A stretch of DNA of 64,000 nt, taken from positions 186,001-250,000 of the forward strand of contig NZ_JALGQH010000005.1 of NCBI RefSeq assembly GCF_022810305.1, given 5' to 3'. How positions within the stretch are numbered: position 1 is the first letter of the stretch; every line of letters starts with the position of its first letter. Under the pieces are notes generated by a model. The model worked only from the letters and a program-made list of their open reading frames with translations. It did no database searches and was not told the DNA's origin. This DNA comes from Rhodococcus sp. ARC_M6 (GTDB lineage Bacteria; Actinomycetota; Actinomycetes; Mycobacteriales; Mycobacteriaceae). A program made the position numbers and the translations under genes. Positions 1 to 8,093 of this stretch are shown here, in pieces.

Positions 1-1018
1 TCTCCGATACCCCCGTGTCGGCTGTGTCGTCGTGCGCGGCGACCAGCAAGTCGGCATCTGCCAGCGCATCGATCCTGCGTATGGCCTCTCCGCGGCCCGC
101 TTCCATGGCAAAAACGAAGACACGAACGGGGTCGACCGGTAGTGCGCCGTCGAACTCCGGATCATGGAAGAACGGATCGTGGAACACCGAATCACGCGTG
201 CCACCGGCCGGGACGAACAGTGATCGGGCGGCGGCGATCACATCGGAGAGTTCCGCGCCGGCAGCAGAATGCCCGGATGCAAGAAGTGAAGCACTTGCAT
301 ATTCAGCGAGCGCAGTCGCGAGTGCGCCACTGCCGCACAGAACGACGCGATGGTCACGCATGCGAGTGGCCAACGATTTTGCCGGGTTGTGGAACACCTC
401 GTTTGTCGGCCCGTCGCTGATTGCTTCCGCATCGACGGCATCCGCGATCCGATCGAGAAACGACGGTCCCTCCGCATGGCGATCACGGTTGTCGATCGCG
501 GCGACAACGGCGGCGAAGACTGCGAGAAAACGAATCATCGTATGGCGTGGCGCAGTGAACACCCGCGGCGCCAGAGACATGGTTCTGCCGGCAGCGGCAG
601 CACGCATCGGACCTTCTTCGGGAACCGCGACAACAACTTCTGCACCACGGCGGACCCCGCCGTCGACGGATTCCACCAGCCTCGGATCGCCGGCGTCGTC
701 ACCCGCGACAACCACGACGTCGAGTGGACCTACCCATGACGGTGTCCGGTCCAACAGGAGCAACGGACAACTGACCGAGTTACCGAGCAGAGCGGTGGCG
801 ATCCGGGCAGCATGCCTGGCCCCCCCGGAACCTGCCACCAGCACGATGCTTCGTGGCCGTAGGCCAGCCAATCGATCCAGTGTGCCCTCGGCAATTGCCG
901 AAGCCGTAGAGCGAATCTGTGCGCCCCCCATGGCTACCGAACGCAGTAGCCCCTCGAAATCGGCAGCAGACAAACCGTCACTGTCGTCGAGGTCGAGAAG
1001 CGGCGTCGGCGCTGTCAT
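1..1018 (-). CDS. TobH-like/SIS-type protein (Rv3256c homologue), partial at window edge
   Basis: Open from an ATG at 1018 down to the window edge, so the C-terminus is missing (about 339 codons seen). The protein opens MTAPTPLLDLDDSDG and carries a glycine-rich segment (VAGSGGARHAARIATAL) about residue 60 and a second sugar-isomerase-like patch (VVLCGSGALATALAEYAS) about residue 225. This matches the mycobacterial protein that sits between manB and manA, often called TobH or a SIS-domain phosphosugar-binding protein. Its reaction is not established. It lies 114 bases downstream of manB on the same strand, and in relatives the next gene is manA, so a role in mannose phosphate metabolism is inferred from context only. 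Confidence 0.75.
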   Translation of the reverse strand, partial: MTAPTPLLDLDDSDGLSAADFEGLLRSVAMGGAQIRSTASAIAEGTLDRLAGLRPRSIVLVAGSGGARHAARIATALLGNSVSCPLLLLDRTPSWVGPLDVVVVAGDDAGDPRLVESVDGGVRRGAEVVVAVPEEGPMRAAAAGRTMSLAPRVFTAPRHTMIRFLAVFAAVVAAIDNRDRHAEGPSFLDRIADAVDAEAISDGPTNEVFHNPAKSLATRMRDHRVVLCGSGALATALAEYASASLLASGHSAAGAELSDVIAAARSLFVPAGGTRDSVFHDPFFHDPEFDGALPVDPVRVFVFAMEAGRGEAIRRIDALADADLLVAAHDDTADTGVSE

Positions 1019-1132
1019 CTCACCGCACCCCCTTCTCCATACCAAATTCTCTCGCAGTGTCCCGTGCGGGATAGTCCCCCAACTATCCCAGGTAAGTCGA
1101 TGCGCCGACAAACCAATCGAGCAGATACCTTC

Positions 1133-2515
1133 TCAGCCGCGCACGATCGCCAAGATCTCGTCGGCCAATGCGTCGACATCTGCCTGCGTCGGGGCTTCGA
1201 CGTTAAGTCGGAGCAACGGTTCAGTGTTGGATGCGCGCAGGTTGAACCATGCCTTGCCGGACAGGTTGACCGTGACGCCGTCCAAGTGATCAACGGATTC
1301 GGTGCGGTCTGCGAATGCTGCAACGACTGCAGCGGTGCGGTCGGCAGCATCCGCGACCGTGGAGTTGATTTCGCCGGAAGCGCTGTAGCGGGTGTACTCG
1401 GCCATGAGTTCCGACAGCGGCCGGTCCTGTTCACCGAGTGCAGCAAGGACGTGCAGTGCTGCCAGCATGCCGGAGTCTGCACCCCAGAATTCGCGGAAGT
1501 AGTAGTGAGCGGAATGCTCGCCGCCGAAGATCGCGCCGGTGTCGGCCATCTCCTGCTTGATGAACGAATGGCCCACTCGAGTACGAATCGGCACTCCACC
1601 CAACTCGGTGACCAGTTCGGGCACGGCCGCTGACGTGATGAGGTTGTGGATGATCGAGGCGCCGGGCTCCTTGGCCAACTCGCGCTTTGCGACAAGCGCG
1701 GTCACCGCGGACGGTGACACCGGGTCGCCTTTTTCGTCGACGACGAAGCATCGATCGGCGTCGCCGTCGAAAGCGAGACCGAGATCGGCTCCCGTCTCAC
1801 GGACGTAGGCCTGCAGGTCCACGAGGTTGGCCGGATCGAGCGGGTTCGCCTCGTGGTTCGGGAACGTGCCGTCGAGTTCGAAATACAGGGGTGCCACGTC
1901 GAGGGGCATCGGCCCGAATACAGCGGGGGCTGTGTGCCCACCCATACCGTTGCCCGCGTCGACGGCAACTTTCATCTCTCGCATTTCGGAGAGGTCCACC
2001 AGTCCTCGCAGGTAACTCGCGTACTCCTCGAGCACATCCTGGCTGCTGACCAACCCTGCCGGACCGTCGAATTCGGGTACGCCGGAAACAACCTCGGCCG
2101 AGATGACTGCCAGCCCGGTGTCCTGGCCGACAGGCTTGGCACCGGCGCGGCACAGCTTGATTCCGTTGTACTTGGCCGGGTTGTGGCTCGCGGTGAACAT
2201 CGCACCGGGGCAGTTCAACAATCCGGAGGCAAAATACAGCTCATCGGTGGACGCCAGTCCGATATGGACGACATCGAGTCCCTGCGCGACGACGCCGTCC
2301 GCGAAAGCGGCCGACAAGGACGGCGAGGATGCTCGCATGTCGTAACCGATCACGACGGTGGTCGCTGCGCCGGCTTCGTCCCGGACCAGACGTGCAAACG
2401 AAGCGCCGACATCGCGCACAAAATCTTCGTCGATCTGCTCACCGACTACGCCGCGGACGTCGTACGCCTTGATGATTGCAGCAACAGACTCGGCTGTTCG
2501 CACCACTGAATTCAT
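1133..2515 (-). CDS. manB: phosphomannomutase/phosphoglucomutase ManB
   Basis: Interconverts mannose 6-phosphate and mannose 1-phosphate, the precursor of GDP-mannose for mannolipids and lipoarabinomannan. The 460-residue protein has the full alpha-D-phosphohexomutase layout: the phosphoserine loop TASHNPAKYNG with Ser110, the metal loop DGDADRC about residue 242, the sugar-binding GEHSAHYYF about residue 325, and the C-terminal phosphate loop RASNTEPLLRLN. It is the homologue of Rv3257c. The ATG at 2515 has AAGGAG only one base upstream, which is too close for good initiation; GTG codon 4 (2506) may be the true start. It shares its strand with the TobH-like gene and with the DUF3499 gene upstream, suggesting one transcript. 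Confidence 0.95.
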   Translation of the reverse strand: MNSVVRTAESVAAIIKAYDVRGVVGEQIDEDFVRDVGASFARLVRDEAGAATTVVIGYDMRASSPSLSAAFADGVVAQGLDVVHIGLASTDELYFASGLLNCPGAMFTASHNPAKYNGIKLCRAGAKPVGQDTGLAVISAEVVSGVPEFDGPAGLVSSQDVLEEYASYLRGLVDLSEMREMKVAVDAGNGMGGHTAPAVFGPMPLDVAPLYFELDGTFPNHEANPLDPANLVDLQAYVRETGADLGLAFDGDADRCFVVDEKGDPVSPSAVTALVAKRELAKEPGASIIHNLITSAAVPELVTELGGVPIRTRVGHSFIKQEMADTGAIFGGEHSAHYYFREFWGADSGMLAALHVLAALGEQDRPLSELMAEYTRYSASGEINSTVADAADRTAAVVAAFADRTESVDHLDGVTVNLSGKAWFNLRASNTEPLLRLNVEAPTQADVDALADEILAIVRG

Positions 2516-2627
2516 TCTCCTTGTATGCGCATCCCGACGGATCTGTCCGTGGGACGCTGAAAGTTGTGAACAAGCCTAGTGCTTCACGCAGGACAATTTC
2601 TTGCCACGGAAGGCTGGTCGCCTCGAG

Positions 2628-3026
2628 TCAGGACGACGGATCCGGCAGGACACGGAGGTGCCCTCGGCGCCCGGTACGGGCCGCGGTGGGAGTGATAGAA
2701 CGGACGTCCTCGTTCAACGACGCGCCGGAATCCTCACGACCCTTGTTTCGGTCGCCGAAACCGGCCTCACGAACGGCTTCCGCCAGGGCGGTCAAGTCAT
2801 CCTCGTCCGGGGTACTCGAGGAGAATCCTCCCTCGTACCGGACCATTTCCCAGCCCTTGGGGACCGTGATACGCGACGCATGGTTGTCACACAGATCCCA
2901 CGAGTGCGGTTCCGCGACAGTAGCCAGCGGACCTACGACAGCGGTGGAATCCGAGTAGACATACGTCAACGTCGCGACGGCGGGGTTCTTACACCCGGGG
3001 CGGCAGCAGCGACGCAGAGATCTCAC
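2628..3026 (-). CDS. DUF3499 family protein
   Basis: A 132-residue protein starting at GTG (VRSLRRCCRPGCKNPA) that matches the actinobacterial DUF3499 family (Rv3258c position). The N-terminus has a cysteine cluster (CCRPGC) and a later WDLCDNHASR, a Cys/His set that could bind zinc; the family has no known function. The frame is open to a start at 3191, but the 55 extra residues are arginine-rich, do not fit the family and would overlap the divergent neighbour, so GTG at 3026 was chosen. The C-terminal third is polar and probably disordered. It precedes manB on the same strand by about 110 bases. Confidence 0.85.
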   Translation of the reverse strand: MRSLRRCCRPGCKNPAVATLTYVYSDSTAVVGPLATVAEPHSWDLCDNHASRITVPKGWEMVRYEGGFSSSTPDEDDLTALAEAVREAGFGDRNKGREDSGASLNEDVRSITPTAARTGRRGHLRVLPDPSS

Positions 3027-3093
3027 AGGTACGGAGCCTAGTCCTCCCCGCTGCCGGAACCTACTCGGACACACCGGGCGGGTTCGACTGTCG

Positions 3094-3099
3094 TAATCT
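3094..3099 (+). promoter_or_regulatory. -10 box TAATCT, leaderless start of the metallopeptidase-like gene
   Basis: TAATCT lies 7 bases before the ATG at 3107, the spacing expected when transcription starts at or beside the start codon. No clear -35 hexamer is seen. Confidence 0.5.
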
Positions 3100-3106
3100 C
3101 GACGGC

Positions 3107-3595
3107 ATGCCACGCTCCCCCCGCAGACGCCCGGTGACCACCCGTTCGATCGAGCGGCGCGGACGAGGACTACGCGGACCCTTGCTTCCACCCGAGGTTC
3201 CCGCTCGCCGAACCCGAGCGGAGAAGTTCGACTTATTGGTCATGGATGCTTTTGCCCCGGTCGACCGCGCGTGGCACGACCGACTGAAAAAACTCGACAT
3301 CGCAGTGGACGAGGTTCCGAAAATTTTCGCCCGCGATCCCGACTCGGTGACCTGGCCGCCGGAAGTTGTCGCAGACGGACCCGTACCGCTGTCACGGTTG
3401 ATTCCGGCCGGCATAGATCGCTACGGCAAAACGACGCGGGCGCGGATTGTATTGTTCCGTCGGCCATTGGAGCAGCGTGCCAAAAATCCGGATGAACTCA
3501 CAGACCTGGTTCACGACGTGCTGGTCCATCAGGTCAGTACGTTTCTCGGAGTAGACCCACAGGTGATCGACCCGACACTGCCTGACGAAGATTAG
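3107..3595 (+). CDS. metallopeptidase family protein with degenerate zinc motif (Rv3259 homologue)
   Basis: A 162-residue protein of the minimal zincin-like family that sits between DUF3499 and whiB2 in mycobacteria. The N-terminus is basic (PRSPRRRPVTTRS). The place where family members show HExxHH reads LVHDVLVHQVSTFLG near residue 140: the first His is kept, Glu is Asp, and the next His is one position late. It is therefore doubtful that this copy is a working zinc protease; a structural or regulatory role is possible. The ATG at 3107 is supported by a -10 box 7 bases upstream. It diverges from the DUF3499 gene. Confidence 0.75.
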   Translation: MPRSPRRRPVTTRSIERRGRGLRGPLLPPEVPARRTRAEKFDLLVMDAFAPVDRAWHDRLKKLDIAVDEVPKIFARDPDSVTWPPEVVADGPVPLSRLIPAGIDRYGKTTRARIVLFRRPLEQRAKNPDELTDLVHDVLVHQVSTFLGVDPQVIDPTLPDED

Positions 3596-3728
3596 TTGAA
3601 TACTGAACTTGATAAAAACCGAGCATGATGAATGAAGGTCTGTGTACGACCTGCAATTCCCCGTTGCAGGTCAGACTTCGCAGACCATCCGTCAGCCCCG
3701 ACGCTGACGGAACCGATTCAGCAGAAGA

Positions 3729-4121
3729 TCAGATGATCCCCCGCTTTAGGCGTCGACGCTCACGCTCCGACAAACCTCCCCAGATACCGAATCGTTCGTC
3801 GTTGGCGAGTGCATAATCGAGGCACTCGTCACGAACCTCACAGCCGAGGCAGATCCTCTTGGCTTCCCGAGTCGATCCACCCTTTTCCGGGAAGAACGCT
3901 TCGGGATCGGTTTGCGCACACAGTGCGCGCTCCTGCCACTGATCCTCGATTGTGTCGAACAGTTCCTCGAAACCAGTCACGAGACTCAGCACTGGCCGAG
4001 TACTCACTGCTCCGAAATCACTGTTGCAGGCACCTTCTGCTGCGCCTGCTCGGGAATCGGTCTGCGGTTCGTAGCTCACTGTCATTGCGAGAGAACTGAT
4101 CTCGACATTTTCATTGGGCAT
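3729..4121 (-). CDS. whiB2: WhiB family iron-sulfur transcriptional regulator (WhiB2/WhmD type)
   Basis: WhiB proteins bind a 4Fe-4S cluster and act with the primary sigma factor; the WhiB2/WhmD branch controls septation in mycobacteria. This 130-residue protein has the four cluster ligands Cys68, Cys91, Cys94 and Cys100 (C-x22-C-x2-C-x5-C), then the family turn GIWGGLSERERRRLKR. The location before fbiA is the same as in M. tuberculosis (Rv3260c). The ATG at 4121 is preceded by a strong GGAGG seven bases away, favouring it over the internal Met13. The upstream region holds a clear inverted repeat (4184-4213) that could be an operator. Confidence 0.93.
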   Translation of the reverse strand: MPNENVEISSLAMTVSYEPQTDSRAGAAEGACNSDFGAVSTRPVLSLVTGFEELFDTIEDQWQERALCAQTDPEAFFPEKGGSTREAKRICLGCEVRDECLDYALANDERFGIWGGLSERERRRLKRGII

Positions 4122-4140
4122 CGTTCCGCCTCCTCACCTG
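4122..4140 (-). promoter_or_regulatory. strong ribosome binding site of whiB2
   Basis: Read on the minus strand the leader contains GGTGAGGAGG ending 7 bases before the ATG at 4121. This is one of the few strong Shine-Dalgarno sites in the window and fixes the whiB2 start. Confidence 0.7.
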
Positions 4141-4183
4141 TAATAGCGCAGAATTTCACTCCATCTTTCAACCCCACCCCGTT

Positions 4184-4213
4184 GACCATTCGAAACTACG
4201 TTCGAATCTGGTC
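4184..4213. promoter_or_regulatory. inverted repeat between whiB2 and fbiA, possible operator
   Basis: Perfect arms ATTCGAA (4188-4194) and TTCGAAT (4201-4207) flank six bases. The dyad extends outward to GACCA (4184-4188) and TGGTC (4209-4213) with a two-base offset. It lies about 65 bases upstream of the whiB2 start and 175 upstream of fbiA. The binding protein is unknown. Confidence 0.45.
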
Positions 4214-4374
4214 TCGCTGCAAGCTTTCTCGCGAGCAACGGTGGAATGACACATTTGAGATTACACACGTCCTGCGTGTCGCGGTCAAGCTAATCGATAT
4301 CAATCCATTAGTATTCCGGCCCGATATTCGCAGCCGACCTACTGCCCAGCGGTCATGACAAATCGAGCACCGCC

Positions 4375-4380
4375 TAGTCT
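4375..4380 (+). promoter_or_regulatory. -10 box TAGTCT, leaderless start of fbiA
   Basis: TAGTCT ends 7 bases before the GTG at 4388. It lies downstream of the alternative ATG at 4355, so a transcript from here could only use the GTG. Confidence 0.5.
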
Positions 4381-4387
4381 TTGTCAA

Positions 4388-5380
4388 GTGAACGTGACTG
4401 TGTTGGTTGGCGGCGTCGGTGGAGCTCGTTTCCTCCAAGGAGTGCAACATGCGCTCGGCATCTCTGGTGGCGAAACGCTCGAGAAATATGAAGGCCCGCA
4501 TCGGATCACGGCGGTTGTCAACGTCGGCGACGACGTGTGGATGCACGGCTTGCGCATCTGTCCCGACCTCGATACCTGCATGTACACCCTCGGCGGCGGC
4601 ATCGACACCGAGCGTGGGTGGGGCCACGCCGGTGAGAGTTGGAACGCAAAAGAAGAGCTCGCAGCCTACGGCGCCAAGCCGGATTGGTTCGGCCTCGGCG
4701 ATCGAGATATCGCCACTCATTTGATTCGAAGCCAGATGCTGCGAACCGGATATCCACTCTCCGCAATCACGGAAGCACTGTGCAATCGCTGGAATCCGGG
4801 AGTCGATTTGATTCCCGTCAGCGACGACCGCAGTGAGACGCACGTCGTCATCACCGACCCCGAAGACGGCGAGCAAAAAGCAATTCACTTCCAGGAATGG
4901 TGGGTACGTCACCGCGCTCAGGTCCCCACACACAGTTTCGCGCACGTCGGTGCCGAGCAGGCCAAGCCGGCTCCCGGAGTGATCGAGGCGATCGAGAACG
5001 CGGACATAGTCTTGATCGCTCCGTCCAACCCCGTGGTCAGCGTCGGCGCGATACTCGCTGTCCCCGGCATCCGCGGCGCACTACGTACGACGTCGGCAAA
5101 GGTCATCGGACTCTCCCCCGTGATCGCCGGAAAACCGTTGCGCGGCATGGCCGACGAATGCCTCGAGGTCATCGGCGTCGAAACCACGTCCGAAGCGATC
5201 GGTCGCCATTACGGTGCGCGGTCGATCAACGGTATTCTCGACGGCTGGCTGATCGACGAAGGTGACACAGCCACTGTCGACGGAATGGAAGTGCGCAGCC
5301 TCCCGCTGATCATGACGTCGCCCGAAGCGACGGCCGAGATGGTCCGTACTGCATTCGACATCGCCGGGGTATCCCTGTGA
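4388..5380 (+). CDS. fbiA: 2-phospho-L-lactate/enolpyruvyl transferase FbiA (coenzyme F420 synthesis)
   Basis: FbiA joins the phosphoenolpyruvate-derived (or phospholactate-derived) moiety of its GDP-activated precursor to the deazaflavin Fo, giving (dehydro-)F420-0. The product of 330 residues opens [18 protein letters not shown], the glycine-rich nucleotide-site start of the CofD/FbiA family, and continues with [19 protein letters not shown], also diagnostic, and [14 protein letters not shown] about residue 220. GTG at 4388 aligns with the start of mycobacterial FbiA; an ATG at 4355 would add 11 unrelated residues and lies upstream of the likely -10 box. The stop overlaps the fbiB start (GTGA), so the two are translationally coupled. 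Confidence 0.95.
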   Translation: MNVTVLVGGVGGARFLQGVQHALGISGGETLEKYEGPHRITAVVNVGDDVWMHGLRICPDLDTCMYTLGGGIDTERGWGHAGESWNAKEELAAYGAKPDWFGLGDRDIATHLIRSQMLRTGYPLSAITEALCNRWNPGVDLIPVSDDRSETHVVITDPEDGEQKAIHFQEWWVRHRAQVPTHSFAHVGAEQAKPAPGVIEAIENADIVLIAPSNPVVSVGAILAVPGIRGALRTTSAKVIGLSPVIAGKPLRGMADECLEVIGVETTSEAIGRHYGARSINGILDGWLIDEGDTATVDGMEVRSLPLIMTSPEATAEMVRTAFDIAGVSL

Positions 5381-6723
5381 CTGTCGGTGATCACTCCCCC
5401 GGCGCAGCTATCGAAGTGATTCCGGTACCGGGACTTCCGGAATTTCGGCCGGGAGACGACTTGGCTGCCGCGCTCATCGCGGCTACACCCTGGCTCGAAA
5501 ACGATGACGTGCTTGTCGTGACGAGCAAGGTGTTCTCGAAGGTCGAAGGTCGCATCGTCGCCTCTCCGACCGACCCCGAGGAGCGCGACGCCGCCCGACG
5601 CATTCTCGTCGACCAGGAGGCCGTACGCGTCGTTGCGCGCAAGGGCCGAACCCTCATCACCGAGAACAAGCTCGGGATCGTCCAAGCTGCGTCAGGCATC
5701 GACGGCTCCAACGTCGACGGCGCGGAATTGGCGCTACTGCCAGTGGATCCGGATGCCAGTGCCGCATCGCTGCGCATGCGAATACTCGCGAGCACCGGCA
5801 AGTCCGTGGCTGTCGTGGTCACCGACACGATGGGCCGCGCGTGGCGCAACGGGCAGACCGATGCTGCCATCGGCTCCGCGGGTATTCCCGTTCTACACGG
5901 GTACCTCGGCGCGCAGGACAGTCAAGGCAACGACCTTGTCGTCACCGAGATCGCCGTGGCCGACGAAATCGCGGCTGCCGGCGATCTGGTCAAGGGCAAA
6001 GTCGGTGGAGTTCCCGTTGCAGTCGTGCGTGGCTTGCGCTTCGAGGACGACGGTTCCACCGGTCAGGACCTCATCCGCCGCGGGCCCGAGGATCTGTTCT
6101 GGCTCGGCACTGCCGAAGCCACGGCGATGGGCCGCGGCCAAGCGCTGCTTCTCCGTCGTTCCGTTCGTCAGTTCACCGCGGAACCTGTCGACGCCGAACT
6201 CATTCGCGCGTCCATCTCCGAGGCCCTCACGGCTCCGGCCCCGCACCACACCCGTCCGGTTCGATTTGTGTGGTTGCGCACCAAGGAAATTCGTGCGCAG
6301 CTGCTCGATGCGTTGCGCGAACTGTGGGCTGCGGATCTGCGGGCCGACGGGCGGAGCGAGGAATCGATCCGGGCCCGCGTCGCGCGCGGCAACATACTTT
6401 TCGACGCCCCCGAAGTGGTCATCCCGTTCTGTGTCCCCGATGGTGCGCACAGTTATCCCGACGACCGTCGTACCGCTGCCGAGTCCACGATGTTCACGGT
6501 TGCTGCGGGAGCGGCAGTGCAGGGATTGCTGGTTGCACTCGCGACTCGCGAGGTCGGAAGTTGCTGGATCGGTTCGACGATTTTCGCGGCCGATGCGGTA
6601 CGAGAACTGTTGGGGCTTCCTGCGGATTGGCAGCCACTCGGCGCTGTTGCCATCGGCCATCCGCTCGAACCGCTCACTGTGCGTGAGGCTTCCGCGCCCG
6701 GCGATGCCCTGGTAGAGCTGTGA
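5377..6723 (+). CDS. fbiB: bifunctional F420 glutamate ligase/dehydro-F420-0 reductase FbiB
   Basis: Completes F420: the N-terminal CofE-like domain (about residues 1-245) adds gamma-linked glutamates to F420-0, and the C-terminal FMN-binding nitroreductase-fold domain (about 255-448) reduces dehydro-F420-0. The ligase half shows [38 protein letters not shown] and the GxxDxxG-type metal site region; the second half begins [13 protein letters not shown] and contains [21 protein letters not shown], typical of nitroreductases. Length (448) matches mycobacterial FbiB. It starts at a GTG overlapping the fbiA stop and itself overlaps the next Nudix gene by GTGA. Confidence 0.95.
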   Translation: MTVGDHSPGAAIEVIPVPGLPEFRPGDDLAAALIAATPWLENDDVLVVTSKVFSKVEGRIVASPTDPEERDAARRILVDQEAVRVVARKGRTLITENKLGIVQAASGIDGSNVDGAELALLPVDPDASAASLRMRILASTGKSVAVVVTDTMGRAWRNGQTDAAIGSAGIPVLHGYLGAQDSQGNDLVVTEIAVADEIAAAGDLVKGKVGGVPVAVVRGLRFEDDGSTGQDLIRRGPEDLFWLGTAEATAMGRGQALLLRRSVRQFTAEPVDAELIRASISEALTAPAPHHTRPVRFVWLRTKEIRAQLLDALRELWAADLRADGRSEESIRARVARGNILFDAPEVVIPFCVPDGAHSYPDDRRTAAESTMFTVAAGAAVQGLLVALATREVGSCWIGSTIFAADAVRELLGLPADWQPLGAVAIGHPLEPLTVREASAPGDALVEL

Positions 6724-7280
6724 GCGCCGAAACCCTGCATGCGTCCGCCACAAGTGTTCTCGAGGGCTGGATCACGCCCTCCGAGCACGATGAGTCCTTG
6801 CGGCACACCATGTTGGCGTTTCTCGATTCGGCACCCGACGGTTGCCTCCGTCGTCACGCACCCGGGCATATCACTGCGTCGTCGCTGGTTCTCGACGAGA
6901 GCGGACGACATGTCTTACTGACTCTGCATCCACGGGTGGGTCGGTGGATCCAACTCGGCGGGCATTGTGAACCGGAAGACAACAGCGTGGTCGACTCGGC
7001 GCTGCGTGAGGCCCGCGAGGAATCCGGTATTCACGATCTCCGCATCGATCCCACGTTGCTCTCGGCGCACACCCATCCGATCACCTGTTCACTGGGCGTT
7101 CCGACGCGGCACCTCGACCTGAGGTTTCTTGTTGTGGCACCGGACAATTCGCCGATCGTGCGCAGTGAGGAGTCGACGGACCTGAGGTGGTGGCCCGTCG
7201 ACGCACTTCCGGAGTCAGCGGAACGCGAGACCATCGACCATTTGGTCGCACTGGCCCGCACTCGCCTCGATCAGGACTGA
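6720..7280 (+). CDS. Nudix hydrolase coupled to fbiB
   Basis: Nudix enzymes cleave nucleoside-diphosphate-linked compounds. The 186-residue protein has a complete Nudix box, [25 protein letters not shown] (split here as GGHCEPEDN, then [10 protein letters not shown]), around residues 79-103, including the metal-binding REAREE. The N-terminal part with [18 protein letters not shown] strands fits the common alpha/beta/alpha fold. The GTG at 6720 overlaps the fbiB stop by four bases, which makes it the third gene of the F420 operon. A role in clearing GDP-linked or oxidised nucleotide intermediates of F420 synthesis is possible but is inferred only from position; the substrate is unknown. Confidence 0.88.
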   Translation: MSAETLHASATSVLEGWITPSEHDESLRHTMLAFLDSAPDGCLRRHAPGHITASSLVLDESGRHVLLTLHPRVGRWIQLGGHCEPEDNSVVDSALREAREESGIHDLRIDPTLLSAHTHPITCSLGVPTRHLDLRFLVVAPDNSPIVRSEESTDLRWWPVDALPESAERETIDHLVALARTRLDQD

Positions 7281-7287
7281 AAAGCCG

Positions 7288-8061
7288 TCAGGATTGAAAT
7301 GCCGGAGCAAGTTCCGGCCGCTTGGCGCTGACGCCGTCGCCGGAGGAAGTCCCCTTGACGCGTCGAGCTACCCACGGCACCAAGAACTCTCGGGTCCACG
7401 CACGGTCTTCGGCCCGGGTCTCCGCTTTGGACAGAACCGGTGCAGGACCGAGATCCGGCGGAGTGAGACCGTGGTCGACGCCGATCGCGTCCAAGACACG
7501 AGTGGCCATGTTCTGGTGCCCGGCCGGCGACATGTGCAGCCGGTCGAAGTCCCACATCCGCAAGTCCTGGTATTCGTCGAATCGCCAGAAGTCGACGATG
7601 GTCGCGCCGTGCCGGTCGGCTACTTCACGAACCAATTCGTTGTAAATCGCCATGCGGCCACGGAGCTTGCCGAAGAACGCCGACCATCCCGTGTCGTAGG
7701 CGGTGAAAATCAGTACGCGCGCACCGGATTCGGTGAGCTGCGCTATCGCGGTGTCGTAGTGATCCACCAATGCGTCAAGATCCAACTTCGGACGCATCAT
7801 GTCGTTTCCGCCGGCGTAGATCGACACCAGATCCGGCTTCAGGGCCAGTGCCGGCGCAAGCTGCTCTTCGATGATCGGACCGAGCAAGCGGCCACGGACA
7901 GCAAGGTTGGCGTAGCGAAACTGGGGATTGCCGCTCGCCAACTGCTCGGCGACGCGGTCAGCCCACCCTCGCAAGCCGTTGGGAAAGCGCTCGTCTGCAT
8001 CGCCGACGCCCTCGGTGAACGAATCACCGAGAGCGACGTACCGGCTCGGAAATGAAGTCAT
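7288..8061 (-). CDS. SGNH/GDSL-type esterase
   Basis: A 257-residue SGNH hydrolase. The catalytic blocks are visible: RYVALGDSFTEGVGD (block I, Ser11), the Gly block at NLAVRGRLLG, the Asn block YAGGNDMM about residue 83, and the C-terminal Asp-x-x-His block FDRLHMSPAGHQ about residue 175. No signal peptide is seen, so it is probably cytoplasmic; family members hydrolyse acyl or acetyl esters. The ATG at 8061 was chosen because the block-I strand normally begins within a few residues of the start; an upstream start at 8148 adds arginine-rich non-family sequence and overlaps manC. It takes the place of Rv3263 in the M. tuberculosis order. Its end faces the Nudix gene end 8 bases away. Confidence 0.85.
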   Translation of the reverse strand: MTSFPSRYVALGDSFTEGVGDADERFPNGLRGWADRVAEQLASGNPQFRYANLAVRGRLLGPIIEEQLAPALALKPDLVSIYAGGNDMMRPKLDLDALVDHYDTAIAQLTESGARVLIFTAYDTGWSAFFGKLRGRMAIYNELVREVADRHGATIVDFWRFDEYQDLRMWDFDRLHMSPAGHQNMATRVLDAIGVDHGLTPPDLGPAPVLSKAETRAEDRAWTREFLVPWVARRVKGTSSGDGVSAKRPELAPAFQS

Positions 8062-8093
8062 CCCACTAGTATTCCAGTTGCGAAGCTCAACAA

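Noticed and set aside
15-1289. Long plus-strand frame of 424 codons opposite the TobH-like gene
   Set aside because: Composition is Ser/Ala/Arg-rich with no domain, and the minus strand carries a coherent protein; it is a GC-rich antisense shadow.
5633-6715. 360-codon and overlapping 281-codon plus-strand frames inside fbiB
   Set aside because: They lie in other frames of a complete FbiB with all motifs; their Arg/Ser-rich content is typical of frame shadows.
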